Source: Cardinalis cardinalis
Taxonomy: Eukaryota > Chordata > Aves > Passeriformes > Cardinalidae
DNA: 64,000 nucleotides
Direction: 5' to 3'
Assembly: GCA_014549065.1 (NCBI GenBank)
Contig: JACDOX010000261.1
Coordinates: forward strand, 248,001-312,000
Part shown: positions 1 to 11,782 of the stretch, one piece after another
Layout of the letters: each line of letters begins with the position of its first letter
Position numbering within the stretch: the first letter of the stretch is position 1
Notes under the pieces: model-generated
The model's input: the letters and a program-made list of their open reading frames with translations, nothing else
Told to the model about the DNA's origin: nothing
Database searches by the model: none
Program-made: the position numbers and the translations under genes

Positions 1-3000
1 ATACAGAGAGTGAGCAAATATAGCAGCACAGCTGCTTTAAGCTTCCTCCAATCCTCACTCATGATGCACAAGTGGTGCTCCTGCACCAAACTGTGCTGAG
101 ATCAAAACCAGCTGATCCTGAGTTTATCAGGACACTACTGTTTAAATTGCACTTGAGCTTTTCCATTTTCCCCTGGTATGTTTCACGGGGCCCTTGTAAA
201 TCGGATAAAATGCTGGAGCAGCTAGAGCTAAGTGCTGCTAATGTGTCCCTGCACAATTTTTCCTGATGCTCTCCACTGCCTCNTGTGGTCCTTGGGGCTG
301 CCTGCCTCCAGCTCTGCTCTAAAGGAATCATTTATCCTGTTCACTCCTTGTTTCTGTTGCTCAGAGATGGACACCTGAAACACCCTTCACATGCAGATCA
401 CAGAGTGCTTATCACTCATTAAGAGCAAATGACAGAAAAGAACTTCAATTGCAAAGCAAGGCAATTTAAATAATTCTTTAAGACTTGATTTAAGTGTGTT
501 AAATCGGCAACTCAAAACAACAATGTGGGCAGAATGCACTATTAGATTAATTCAATTTCTTTATCCTATCAGAGATACAAAAAGAGGTGGGTGTGAAGCT
601 CTCACTAGCTAGATGACATATAAGGTTGAACACACACACTGGCTCACCTTGAGTAGTTTCAGATCACATCCAGCCAGCTTAATTTATGGAAAAGATGGCA
701 ATTTTTAGGTCTGAACTTTAGAAAGTGTGTGTTAACAGCTGCCTAGAAACTCTGAAGTGAGAGTCTAAGATCAGTTTCCAATCTCCTACCCCTGCCTGAC
801 TGCCTGTGGACCCAGCTCANTGCACTTCCCAGCATGGGATGTGAGCCCATCCCTGCTGCAGAGCAGGCTCAGGAGAGGTTTCCTACTGGCCTCGTGTCAA
901 GTCCTGATCTGATGATCCAACAAAAAGCACCCACCATCTGCAGTGTGCCTAGGAGCAGGTGTTAACATCCAGTTCAAACCATGCTGCTTGGAAANTCCTT
1001 GAGCATCAGCTGCAGAGAACCTTCTGATGGTTAAAACCCTCTTTAGCTCACAGGAGACTGCAGCAACAAGGTCACCTGCCCCAGACCAGGCTNGGGAGTT
1101 TTCTGATGGCAGCAACGTTTCCAGGGCTCTGTTGTGCTCCAGCAGCCACTGACAGGTCCTTTTTACAGGAGCTGCTGTTCTGAGCATGCAGTGACTGTGT
1201 CTCTGATACTCCACAACACTAAATGTATCTGGTTCACCTGCCATGGCAGAGACAACAAGCAAAGCTGTTAAATTGCCCTCCTTGAACTTACAAACCTCTC
1301 CAAAGCAGCATCTCTGCACATGAGCAGCTTTGCTCCAGCTGAAACAGCTCTGCTTATCCATGTTAAGCCTGCCATGCAGGACAACATTTCCTTCTATTTT
1401 CTCCCCATAAAAAGTTAAATTATTAAAAAAAAAAAAAAGGAAAAAAAGAAAAGAGAAAAGAAACATTTTCTTGAGTGGTTCAGGTCACTCTGGATCAGTG
1501 AGGTTTAGCTTTAGTGTGTTGTGATGAAATATTAATACTGAGTCAGTGTGTTTATTTCTTCAAGCGTCTGGAGCCACTGAGTGTTTATGCCTCAAGATTA
1601 GCAGGAAGTGTGCCCATGCATAGGAGCCCTGTACTTAGAAAGTCTGAGATTTCAACATTTGAAGACTGTCCACAGCAAATCAGCTGCATGGGANTGTGTG
1701 TCAGCTCTGCTGTGAGACAGAGAGTCGTTCCCATGGGATTTCAATCCCATAACGAACCAACACATTGTCAGGTTAATAGCACTGCTAGCAGGGCAGGTCT
1801 CAGTCCCTTCATTTCTGCTGCAAAATATTCAGACTTATCTGGAGCAAGCAAAATTAGGACATAGACTTACTAGCAGCAGCCAAGATGGTAAGAGAGTCCC
1901 TATTTATCCATTGTGACAGCAAATACCCTCTGGTCAGGTATAGCTTGCTTTAGGTTTCAGCATCTAAGACATCACCTGTTCAAAACAGAGAAAGCCAGTT
2001 CTCCATTTTGAAGAAATAAATGCACTCACCCTGTGGTAAATGGACATGGTTTGGCAGGTTATAAAAGCTTCTNTCAGCGCCTGCTGTAAGACACAGCAGC
2101 AGCAGTGCTGGGAGAGGTGGGGCAGGGAGAATTGTTTGCACAGAAGGCTGGGACAGGAGGGCTGAAGGAGCGCCAGGAAATCTATAGCCTCCCTCAAAGG
2201 CAGCCCTCACCACTTCACTCCATAAACACCAGGGACAGGAAGCCACTTGCCTTTCCCATTTGAAAGGTTAGAAGGGTCCTAAAGGAAGGGCAAGCGTAGG
2301 AGCAAAGGCAAACGTAGAGGAAAAAGGATACTGCAACGTCCTGCCCCAGTTTCACTGTGTGACTGGGGGCAGATCCACTTCCCTTGTTCCTACAGCAAGT
2401 GGAAACAGGATTTGTGTTTTGGCTGAGAGTCTCCCTCGTGTCATTTACATGGGGCCATCTCAGAATTAGTCTTTTTAGGTGGGTGTTTCTCTAAATGGAT
2501 GAGTCACAAAACCAAGGTCCTGGCCCCACAGCAATGCTCAGTCTAGATTTCCTTGCTGTAGTTTTCAGTCTGGCACTGACAATTCGTGCCAAAGCAGCTG
2601 GAGCTGCTCGAAAGGAAATGCAAGTGACTGGACCAATTTGCCTTTGCTGCACAGGANGAAATCCAGCTCAGTGCATTACTTATACCAAGCAATTTTCCTG
2701 CAAATAGTAGCCCAGGATGTGTTTCTGAGATGAATATAAAACATGNGCATGGTGAGAGGAGTTCCCAGACATGAGACATTCCTCTAACGGGACACAAGGA
2801 ATCTCTGCATGAGCAGGTGCTGGCTGGGGATGCTGCTGAGGAGGTGGCTCACCTGACAGTGATAGGGTGTGACCAAGGGCACAGAGCAAAGTCAGCACGG
2901 GCTGTCATGGCAGGGACAAACAGGTTGGCTTTCAGAGGAAGGCTTAGAGCAGCAAAATCAGCCTGTTTGCTCCCATGTCTGTGCCCATGTTTGACATTCA

Positions 3001-3754
3001 AGCCTGACACAGAGGTGATGTGAACATGGGGTTCCAACTGGCTGAGCTCATGTCTAGTGGATTATTGCTGATGTTACACAGCAGTTTCCTAAAACACTTG
3101 ATGGTGATTCAATACTCCACCAACTGCTATCTAGTCTACAGACANGGCTCTGTAGAGGATTTTTAATTCTAGTCCAATTATGTAAGAAAAAAAATTAATG
3201 AGCCTGATTAAAGAATTGATCATCTCTAGTACAAGAAAGCCNTAAGTCAATAAATATTCCTTTCTAAAGAATGGTGCCAACTTCAGAGACATTATACACA
3301 CCTCNGTGTCTATTAAACTAATTTATACCTCTAGTATACAGCTGTGTAAATTTGAGAGCAANCAGAGATGCTGCTGGGATCCTACAGAACTGCAATCNTT
3401 AAGACAACATNGTNGTGTTCAGAATGGGGGCTGATTCTGCCCTTTCTAGAATTCTTTTACCTACCTGAAAAAGAGGACTGAGCCAAATATTCAGGTCTCT
3501 TTCAGCTCCCCTCCAAAAATAAAGACATGTATGTAGACAGATGTACAAAGAGATTATCTCTGCTTGACACAAACATTGGCAGTGGAAGTAGTGAGACGCA
3601 CACACAAAGAGGAAAAAATAAATTAGATAAGTCATAATGGTACTACAATAAAACTATAAAGCAGGAGACTGCTCCAGGCATTTGACATGCATCTTGGCAC
3701 TTTTAATGAGGGAAAACAAAAGATTCAACGGCATCCTCAAGAGCCTGTGTGTGT
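1..3754. other. Single-copy non-coding stretch
   Basis: I see no gene here. The largest open frame (minus strand, 897-1466) begins in an A-rich tract that translates to Phe/Leu runs and has no domain. The only obvious simple sequence is a purine-rich A tract at about 1424-1462. Isolated N bases are frequent, including three within 3398-3414. Confidence 0.6.
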
Positions 3755-4150
3755 GTGAGAGAGGCAGAGCGGGCGGGCTGGCTCTCAGGGGGATGCAGGG
3801 AAGGGGGATGCAAGGGAGGAGGATTCAGGAGAGGGGAATGCAGGGGAGAAGGATGCAGAGGAGGAGGATGCTGCTCACTGAGGCCCATCAGGTAGCTGTA
3901 AATCTGCCCCGGCGGGCGCTCCCCGCCTCGCTCCTCACGCTACATTAGGCTCGCTGAACTCCCTCTGGTTTATGGAGGGCTGTGGTGCTAAATGAGCTAG
4001 AACAAGAGCTGTGCTATCAGGGGATCTGGTGGCTCTCTCCACCACACAGCTCCTCTAAGCGAGGCTTTCTCCATTCCTCTCTTTCTGTGCCAGGAAAAAA
4101 GTCAAGCTCCCACCCCCCAAAATTGCTGTGCGAGCGATTCGTGCACACAC
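3755..4150. promoter_or_regulatory. Small CpG-rich patch (possible regulatory element)
   Basis: About 13 CpG dinucleotides fall in roughly 400 bases, densest at 3910-3950 where six lie within about 30 bases, against a nearly CpG-free background on both sides. The patch includes the 15-bp minisatellite. No TATA box, transcript or first exon can be assigned, so a promoter or enhancer role is inference from CpG density alone. Confidence 0.3.
3788..3872 (+). repeat. 15-bp minisatellite, about 5.5 units
   Basis: Units of 15 bp begin at 3789, 3804, 3819, 3834, 3849 and 3864. Each is a variant of GGGGATGCAGGGAAG with purine substitutions. The period is a multiple of three, so all three plus frames carry a peptide repeat, which explains the open frame across it. 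The units are diverged from one another, so the array is not recent. Confidence 0.8.
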
Positions 4151-6689
4151 CCCAAGTTTCTGGGTCTGCATTTGGCATTCCAGGCTCCAGGAAAAGTGGT
4201 TTTTGTCTCAGCTGTCACTAAAAGGCAGTTTTGTGACTTCTCTCAATTTGTTAGCCTATGTTTTGTAGAGAAGCAGAGCATCTGCAATTTCCCACCAAAT
4301 CCCTGGCACTTTTGGATGGACAGGTCACATGGCAGCATTCTTTGGAAAAGCAGAAAGATGTGCAATCCTACCTTAAACCCATGGCTGGAGCACAACCCTA
4401 AGCTGCTGCTTCCCTCTGGCATCCTCAGCTCCTCCTAGAACCAATTTTCATCTTTTCCCTCACGGTTCTTCAGTTGCCTCCTGACCTTTTAGTATTTCAA
4501 ATTGATTCATTTTTTATTTTCTTTAACTAAAAGTCATAATTCAGCCGTTGCTGTATTATTTGCATGCCTTAAAAGACCAAGAACAAGTTTTGCACCAGTG
4601 CGTGGGCCATGCAGGAATATTGGTGGGCAAAAATCCAAAACCAAATCATTTGCCAGACATTCATAACATTTCAAAACATGTTTTCATGTCACACAGGGGC
4701 AAAAATTCAAAATGTTTTAATGGAAATATAAGAAATGAGATGGGATGTTAGAGTAAACCAGCACTCTGTACATTTTTCATGTACTGAACATGGTTTCAAG
4801 TTTCTTCTGGAAACTAAAAATGCAGCTTCAACCTTTGATTTTCAGAGCACTCCATTGTGGGACTCTGATTTGTCTGATAGCTTCTCAATTCTGAGCTATA
4901 TTAACAGCCACTTTAACAGCCACACCACTCTCTGCATTAGGAACAGGTATCTGCACTGACAAAACCACCCACAAAAAGGAAAACACAATCTGAACTCAAG
5001 TTACAGGATGATCAACCTAGAACTAACTACCACATCTCAGAGAACTCGTATTGTTGTCAAAATCTAACCAATACTTAGCTGTAGATGAAAACAAAGGGAA
5101 AGTTAGAAATTAAGAAAGAAAAAACATTTCCTTTTATGACCATTGGCTCCAATATCTTGAGAAGCAGATGCAGTTCTGGTTGCCTCAGCAGAATTGCANA
5201 AAGTGCATCAGACAAAGAAATGGGCCCAGAGATATCCAGGAAGGACTGGACAGACTAAACAGACACTTCAATGGACACATATGGCTTTGTATCCAGAAAG
5301 GCAAATGGCTAACCAGCAACACCTCCACAGCACACTTTTAACACAAAAATTTATGTCTGTACATATATATAGATATATATATATATACACGGATCTGGAT
5401 TCACAATTTCAAGACCAAAAAAAATTAAAAAATAGTATAACTCTTTAATAACTCTTTAATATATATACCCTGACTCTGAAATTAACCCAATTTTGTTGAT
5501 TCTGTGAAAGAAAAAGGACATTTATATTACTGTTAGCCTAATACCCTGCAAAGTTTTTTTAAAAAACAGTAGTCAAGNGATCCAGGATGGGGAAAACCAT
5601 TAAGGAGGTTTAGTTCTGGTTTCTTCCCACTCTCACGATGCCATTTGTTCACACAGAAGAAACATTCTCTACAAAAATCNGAATTTCTGGATGTTCTGAT
5701 GGCTATAATCAGGCATATGGAGGGCATTATGATACCACCAGGACAAAAACACAGAAAATGATTTAGAGGCAATGCTTAGCAGAACATATAGCATCCCACC
5801 CTCCTGCTTCCTGACCATCTTGGTAAGAAAGTATTTGCTTGATTGCTTTAAGAAGTTCTTGGCCACACCTCATTTAACTTATTTTCCAGATCAATCAGGT
5901 CAAGCCCCTGAAAAATCCCCTCAGGTTGCCTTTTTAAACGTTGACTTGCTGCCTTTTAAGCAAACAAAATAGAAGTTTCCTTTTCAGCTGGCATGAGCTG
6001 GAGTCCAGATGCAGGGCTCCAACCCAAAAACAGCATTCAGCAAAGGACCCACATACCAAGCAGGATGACTGATTTTTGCCTTCACTTCCCCTCCCCTTTT
6101 TTTTTTTTTCCCTGCCTTGGGAAATATTTGGGATGCACAAGCAGACAGCCTTTTTTAGACATTGCCTGCTCCTAGGGAGAAAGGAGTGGGTGAATGGATA
6201 CAATAGGCCCAGAAAGTAGAGCTGTTTAATCAAAAGCAGTCACGAACAAAAGAAAGCCAAGGAGCCCAGGAGGATAATTATATTTCACACATCAATTAAC
6301 ATTCTTTTGCTGCCNCTTAAGAAATCCCATTTAATTGCCCTGCCTAAGTCCTGATTGTACGAGATGTCGTGGAGAAGGTGAATTGGCTGCAGTGGAGGGT
6401 GCTGTGGTACGCAGAGCACACAAAGCTTTATCAAAGTCTGTTTTTAACCTCCTTATCTCTCCCATGGATGGCACCAATGCATCCTCAGCCTGCCCAGGAT
6501 CACCAGCAGCCATCCCNAACCTCATCCCAGCCACCCCACAGCACTTAGGGGGTCAGCTCTTTATATTCATATCAAAATAGCAGCTAAAGGCTCCAACAGA
6601 GCTCTATAAACACAAGACACTTTCTCCCTGATAAAGTGAAAGGCAAAGAAAAAGCAGCATGCCTGCAGTTAAGGCAGGGAACTCAGCCT
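4151..6689. other. Single-copy non-coding stretch
   Basis: I see no gene. It contains the TA microsatellite at 5360-5388, a small direct repeat of AACTCTTTAAT near 5439-5460, a T run near 6097-6110, and an A/T-rich stretch at about 6220-6345 whose texture suggests possible non-coding conservation. Confidence 0.55.
5360..5388. repeat. (TA)n microsatellite
   Basis: About 14 TA dinucleotides interrupted once by a G (ATAGATA). It is short and imperfect, and would be a plausible length-polymorphic marker. Confidence 0.85.
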
Positions 6690-6775
6690 TGGACAGATTG
6701 AGCAATTTAATTAAGATCATAAGAGAAAAGCTGGAAAGTNGCCTTGGATCTCTGAGTCTCAGTTTCTTAATAACA
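6690..6775 (+). mobile_element. Possible MIR-like SINE relic
   Basis: The order of blocks (GACAGATTGAGCAATTTAATTAAGATCA, given here only as the anchor near 6698-6722, then AAAGCTGGAA, then CTGAGTCTCAGTTTC) follows the 3' half of the amniote MIR consensus as I remember it. The match is patchy and was judged by eye. It could be chance. Confidence 0.3.
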
Positions 6776-8470
6776 GGTATTTTTCTTTCACTGGGACTTC
6801 TAAATACTACCAAAAAAAAAATAAAAGGAAAAGAAAAAAAAAGGCAGCATCATCATCTTTCTTGAATGCACTTTCCACTTTCCATGAAAGAAGAGGGGCT
6901 TTGGGAAAAGGTCAATGTGTTTGGCAAATATAAAATACATTTTTTCCAATGCACAGAAATATTTTTTTAAAAGTTTGAAAGCTAAGCAAATAATTTCTAC
7001 TGGAAAACTCAAAAAAAAAAAAAAAAGGCAAGCCAAAATACTTTTTTGAATACTTTTTTGATTAATTATTGGAACGCATTTGAGCATTGCACGGGTGGCA
7101 AGTCAACAAGCATCCTCTGCTGGTCCTCTGGCTCCCACCACAGGCATCCTCAGCAGAGAAACTCTGCCCAAACCCTTCCTCCCGTCACACAGCAGCCTCC
7201 TCCTCCCGTGGCAAGGTTTTGTAGCCCTTTTTGTTTGGTGTTTACAGTGANGAGGGTACATTTTTCAGAGTTCATCCTGAAACCCCCTCTGGATTCCCGC
7301 AGGAGCACAGACCTGCCTGACGCCTCAGAGCAGCCTCACTCAAAGAGCTGAGCCAGGAGGGCTCATATGAAGCTTTTCTTTCTCCCTTCCCCCAAATTCT
7401 GTTGAAAAGGACTTTGACTTTGCACTTTGATCTGCAGGAGCACTTCTGCTGCACAAGTGTTGATTTGACATCNAGCTCCTACTTCATCCATCTTCTTAAC
7501 CAACCGTACCCACAAAACTTCTCCATTTAGAATAAGTCTCAAATATAGACTGGATAATACATAAAAATAATGAATTCAAAGCCCACCGACACCAGGATAT
7601 CTACAGAAATGCAGATTTTAATCCAGCCATACAGAATAATAATTTTTAGAAGTCTTACAAGAAAAAGAGATTAACTTCCCTCCACTTAGAGAAGATAATG
7701 AAAGCTGAATTGTTCCTTGTGTCTTTATGGGGTGCTGTATATCTGGTAGAGGAAAACCATATTAAAGATACAGCATGTTGTTATTTTTAAATCATGCNAT
7801 TTTCTCTGTCACTAAGAAGTAACAGATTTTACTCAATAAAATAGTTAAAAATATATGGATTGTGACAGNCACACACAAAAAGAATAAACAGGAAATAATG
7901 AAGATTTTTTCCTGTTCTTTGAAGTGGAGACACTTTTTTCACCTAAAAAAATACTACATTAATTTAGATTAACTGAAAACACTACTGCTTTTTTGATTAA
8001 TTGCATGATCTTTCCACAAAGTATGTGACTCCTTAGGCAGTCTTGCCATATGGACTTAAAAGTCTCCACGGATGGACTGCAGCTCCACCATAGATCTGTT
8101 TCAAATCAGCTCTCTCTGCTCAGTGTCTACAGCAGGAGCTATTTATGAAATGGGAGTTAGGAACTTCTGATTTGAACACACTGATTTGTTTTAAAGTATT
8201 TAATTGTCACTAATTTGGACTTGCTATTGTCAAGAAAGACCTATTATTATTATAATTATTAACTTTGTATTAACACAATCTGTGACATTTGTTTGTAACT
8301 AAAGAGTGTGGATTTTTATTTTNAAAAAAGTAAAATTTTTCAGTTGTNCGGCATATCTTTANAGCTCACNACAAGCATTATATAAAATTTAATTTACTGA
8401 CCAGGCCAGCTGGTTCCCCTGCCAACATTCAGCCATGCCAGGCTCCCCCTGCCCTGCAATGGGTTGGCAN
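6776..8470. other. Single-copy non-coding stretch with A-rich tracts
   Basis: I see no gene. A-rich tracts lie at about 6811-6842 and 7010-7026. A 13-bp direct repeat of TACTTTTTTGAAT/TACTTTTTTGATT lies at about 7040-7065. The rest is A/T-rich single-copy sequence with several isolated N bases (four within 8323-8370). Confidence 0.55.
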
Positions 8471-8641
8471 AGGGTGCCCAGAGCAGCTGTGGCTGCCCCT
8501 GGATCCCTGGCAGTGNCCAAGGCCAGGTTGGACAGGGCTTGGAGCACCTGGGACAGTGGAAGGTGCCCCTGCCCATGGCAGGGGGAGGAACTGGATGAGC
8601 TTTAANGTCCCTTCCCACCCAAACCATTCTGGGATTTTATT
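8471..8641 (+). mobile_element. CR1 LINE, 5'-truncated 3' end
   Basis: The sequence runs through the diagnostic avian CR1 3' end in order: GGCTGCCCCTGGATCCCTGG, then CCAAGGCCAGGTTGGACAGG, GGAAGGTGCCCCTGCCCATG, GGAACTGGATGAGCTTTAA, and CCACCCAAACCATTCTGGGA. It is in sense orientation. CR1 elements are the dominant bird LINE and are usually truncated at the 5' end, as here. Only the 3' untranslated part remains, with no reverse-transcriptase coding sequence. The close match to the remembered CR1-J type suggests a fairly young copy. The 5' edge is approximate. Confidence 0.92.
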
Positions 8642-10737
8642 AAACTGAAAGGAACCCCTGGCATTGCTTGAGGAAATTAAAGCAAAAGATGAACTTTCAG
8701 AGAGGGTCACCAAAATGTTCCATTTTACTGGACAAACACACACAGTTTTAAGGTGACTAAACTAAACCCATTAAAACTTAATACCCACTAAACCATTAAA
8801 ACTTATTTTCATATGTAGCCAACATTTTTGTGGATGCCATTTTACATCTGCAATTTCCTTACTGAGACATGCAACTCCTTGTCTTACCCTATGTATACAC
8901 CCACCCCTTGGAGACACAAACCTTGTTCCTGTTATTTCTCAAAGCAGACTGGAGAGGCAAAAATGGAAGTACAACTTTTTATGAGTGCAAAGCCATGCCA
9001 TGCAAAGCACAGGCAAGATTAATGTTGGCAAAGAGTAAAAAAAAAAAGAGAAAGAAAATAAGAAAAAAAGGCAGAACATTTCTTTGAACCTCAAGTACCA
9101 GTGATTGGTTAAATCAGTGTTGTAGTAGATCAGAGAATGAGAGTTTCTAAAGCTGAGCTGTAGCACTGATAACACTGTAGGANGTTCAGAGCAGTGAGGT
9201 CTCCTTCCCAGGATCTGCAGCACAAAGTTACAGGGTCTCTCAGCAGCAACACAGACCATGGNCAGCATTTCCCCTCTATCTTCAGTGAATTTCAGTAGAT
9301 CTGATCAATCTCTGTCCTCTCCTCAAAGGTGCTCAATACCTTTGAAAAAATCTAAATATTTGAACTGAAGGATGTGATGCATAACAAATACCACCAGGAG
9401 CTGGGGACCACCACAGTCCTTCCTGCCTTCAGTTCTNCTTCACTTTCCTTCTCAAGTATAAGCACAGAGTGACACAAACATTTACAATCAAGAAAAGAAA
9501 CAAAAAGCCTCCAAAGAGGCTTTCTGAACAGTAGGGAATTCAGCCAGACATGGAGCCTTTCAGCTAAGGACAAAATTAATAAACCCATGACACATTAGTC
9601 ATATTTTTCCAAGCACTGTAGCACGACACTTGGAACTACACTAATGAGGGATACAGAAGGAATGGGAGAGAAGAGAAGGATGGTTTAATGGCTGAAGAAC
9701 TTCACTGGGAATTGTAATTTTTGTTTTCTATTTTCAATTTGCTACAGACCTCTGGGATGATACTAGACCAGTTAATGAATTTTCCCACCTGTTTTTTAAG
9801 CAAGATAATGGCAATAATTGTTCTTTTCCTGTGACTGCATCTCTGTCCAAAGTCATTTTTCTTCTTGTTTTTCTTACAGATGGGTCTGCAAGCTCTCAGT
9901 CACACTGTACACCATAAACAGCACATCCTCAGTCTAAACACTGTTGAATGCAAAGGTTTTTGATTATGCTTTTCTAATAAAACTGCTTAGAAATCAGTAA
10001 TAATCACAACTCANTTTCTTAATTTATTACTTTTTACTAAAATCTGTTTTATTAACATAGACAATAAATTTTTAGACTAAATCTTAATGAGACAAAAAAG
10101 CAACCACCTCTAGTCTTTTTGTTGTTATTTTTAAACCCAAACTNTGCACAGCTCCTGTATCAGGGCATTTCACCCTCTGGTTTGGAAAAGCCTGGATTCT
10201 CCTCACTCCTGGCTGTTCAGAGGAGCAGCCATGGGCTGCTGTAGTCAGCTCAAGACCAGCAAAGGCTGGCATTGCATGCCAGCAGCCTGGACCAAAGCCC
10301 AGTCATGTTTGAGCTATTAGAGATCTTAGAATGTAAAAGGAGACAGAAGCAAATNAAAAGAAAAATAAATAAATAAAGGAAAGTGTTTAGAGGAGGGCTG
10401 GGAAAAGAAAAAATGTGGGCCCTACTGGAGATTAAAACTTTGTTCAGTGTCCAAAATTCAAAAGCAGCTCTTCTGTGGGTTGGCTCCTGCTTCTCTACAA
10501 ACAAGCTGGCCCTGCTTATAACCTGTATTAATTTATACAGCCCCCAGCAGAGCCAGAGCCCATCCAAATCCCTGCCCTGCCGTTTGCCCAGTGTTCCAGA
10601 GGCAGACCATGAAGAGGGAGCTCTGCTGGGTCACTTGTCAGTGATCTCCTTTCAGCTGCTGGGGACACCTCTGTGTCATCCTGCTGCTGAAAGTGTCCCC
10701 ATCCTGCNGGGGACAGCCCCTCGGAGCCCAGCACTAN
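8642..10737. other. Single-copy non-coding stretch
   Basis: I see no gene. An A-rich tract lies at about 9038-9070. A weak MIR-like relic may lie at 9745-9820. The remainder is unremarkable. Confidence 0.55.
9745..9820 (+). mobile_element. Possible MIR-like SINE relic
   Basis: The stretch GACCAGTTAATGAATTTTCC followed by CACCTG, an A-containing spacer and GATAATGGCAATAATTG resembles the MIR core reading through TTAACCTCTC..CAGTTTCCCCATCTGTAAAATGG..ATAATAAT. It is heavily diverged and was judged by eye only. Confidence 0.3.
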
Positions 10738-10775
10738 TGTAAATCAAAGGCAACTCCAACACTGGTGAGGGAGAG
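10738..10775 (-). mobile_element. Possible severed 3' (U5) end of the minus-strand LTR
   Basis: If the plus-strand LTR at 10776-11398 and one copy of its GAGAG duplication are removed, this segment joins directly to the minus-strand LTR at 11399-11782. Read on the minus strand it would supply the missing U5 tail and end in TTTACA at 10738. A matching target duplication for the outer LTR was not found, so the outer edge is inferred. Confidence 0.35.
10771..10775. repeat. Target-site duplication, left copy (GAGAG)
   Basis: GAGAG directly precedes the TGTCAGAATTC start of the LTR and is repeated exactly at 11399-11403 after its end. Five-base duplications are typical of ERVL-type integrations. 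One alternative reading allows six (GGAGAG) if the LTR ends one base earlier. Confidence 0.75.
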
Positions 10776-11398
10776 TGTCAGAATTCAGGACATCCCTCTG
10801 TCTGTCCTGGACTGCCANAACCCCTGCCAGGCGGCTCAGAGACCCTGGCACAGAGCCCAAGACACCTCTGACTTTGATTATGACCCNTGGAGAAAATTAC
10901 CAACNNTATATGAAGATNTGCAAGCCACAAAAGTCTAAGTAGCATAATAATTAGTTTGTCACAGGGTGAAAAATATATTTTGGGNGTTTTTAGAACGGAA
11001 GTTCAGGGGGCAAGATGGAGGAATCTGGGCATGTTCAGCCTTTCTTCTTCTTCTTCTTAGCCTCCATCTTCTGCTGTGATGGTGGCACTTTTAGATTGGT
11101 TTAGAGTAGAAGCTCACTGTCTAATATAGGTGATAGGTATTGGGAAGTTATGATAAATAATGTACACATAGTTTTTAGTATAAAAAGACAACATTGCCCC
11201 AGGGGTGGGCAGAGTGCCTCTGTCTGACCTGCTGAATGGACCTCGGCAGGCCAGAGAAAGAATTTTATAGATAAGAAACAATTAACAACCTTGAGAACAA
11301 GAAATGAAGAGTTCTGACTCATTCTTCGACTGCTGGGCTGGGAAAAGAGACTTTCTGACACATCTTGGGGTCACTCTGAGCAGCAGAAGCCCCAAGAG
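10776..11398 (+). mobile_element. Solo LTR of an avian endogenous retrovirus, copy 1
   Basis: This 623-bp block aligns nearly end to end with 45510-46113 and is bounded by an exact 5-bp duplication (GAGAG, 10771-10775 and 11399-11403). It starts with TGTCAGAATTC. A promoter-like TATAAAAAG lies at 11179-11187. The polyadenylation position that reads AATAAA in copy 2 is mutated here to AATTAA near 11280. No internal gag, pol or env sequence follows, so this is a solo LTR left by LTR-LTR recombination. It carries six or more N bases, including a double N at 10905-10906, and a small TTC expansion at 11042-11058. The 3' terminus reads CCCCAAGAG rather than the usual CA. Confidence 0.85.
11179..11187 (+). 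promoter_or_regulatory. LTR TATA box (copy 1)
   Basis: TATAAAAAG, conserved at the equivalent position of the second LTR copy (45910-45918). It marks the likely U3/R promoter of the LTR. Confidence 0.6.
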
Positions 11399-11403
11399 GA
11401 GAG
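11399..11403. repeat. Target-site duplication, right copy (GAGAG)
   Basis: Exact repeat of 10771-10775, directly following the end of LTR copy 1. Confidence 0.75.
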
Positions 11404-11450
11404 AGAATGATGCTTCTGACTCCATGGATATCAGAAGGCTAATTAATTAC

Positions 11451-11456
11451 TTTATT
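11451..11456 (-). terminator. LTR polyadenylation signal (minus strand)
   Basis: TTTATT on the plus strand is AATAAA on the minus strand, within the TATAATAAAGTAATTAATTA block of the minus-strand LTR. This is the expected R-region signal. Confidence 0.55.
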
Positions 11457-11782
11457 ATACTATACTATGTACATTTCATCTCAACTGAATCTGCCAAGCA
11501 CTCACCCTGCACACACCTGCTCACGCTGCACTCAATCCCCTGACTGTCACCCGACAGTCCACACACACACAGTTGGCCCTGATAGGCCAAGGAAACAAAA
11601 CATCCTCACTTTGGGTAAACAATCTCCATATTGCATTCTACTTTGGCACAACACACNCACAGCAAATGATAAGAATTGTGTTTTCCCTTTCCCTGAGGTT
11701 CAGAGAATGTGAATCTCAGAAGTCCTTGGGAAGAACTGTGCCTTGCTTTTCTCTGTGAAGAGAAATGCGGCAACACGGCACA

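Larger units (their letters stand above)
11399..11782 (-). mobile_element. Minus-strand LTR of a second avian ERV family
   Basis: Read on the minus strand, this stretch starts near TGTTGCCGCATTTCTC (11775) or TGTGCC (11782). It runs through a U3-like region and reaches AATAAAGTAATTAATTAGCC (11456 downward), then TCAGAAGCATCATTCTCTC. This 3' part matches, from memory, an LTR common in songbird genomes. AATAAA sits at 11456-11451 (minus). The U5 end is interrupted by LTR copy 1, which inserted in the opposite orientation. No flanking duplication for this element was resolved and no internal coding sequence is visible. Confidence 0.6.

Noticed and set aside
897..1466. 189-codon open frame on the minus strand
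   Set aside because: It starts in a homopolymer-rich tract giving Phe/Leu runs, includes X residues from N bases, and has no domain or splice context.
11346..11360. TTTCTGACA as the true 3' end of the LTRs
   Set aside because: It would give a canonical CA end, but both copies share 38 further bases, and exact 5-bp target duplications sit only at the longer boundary.
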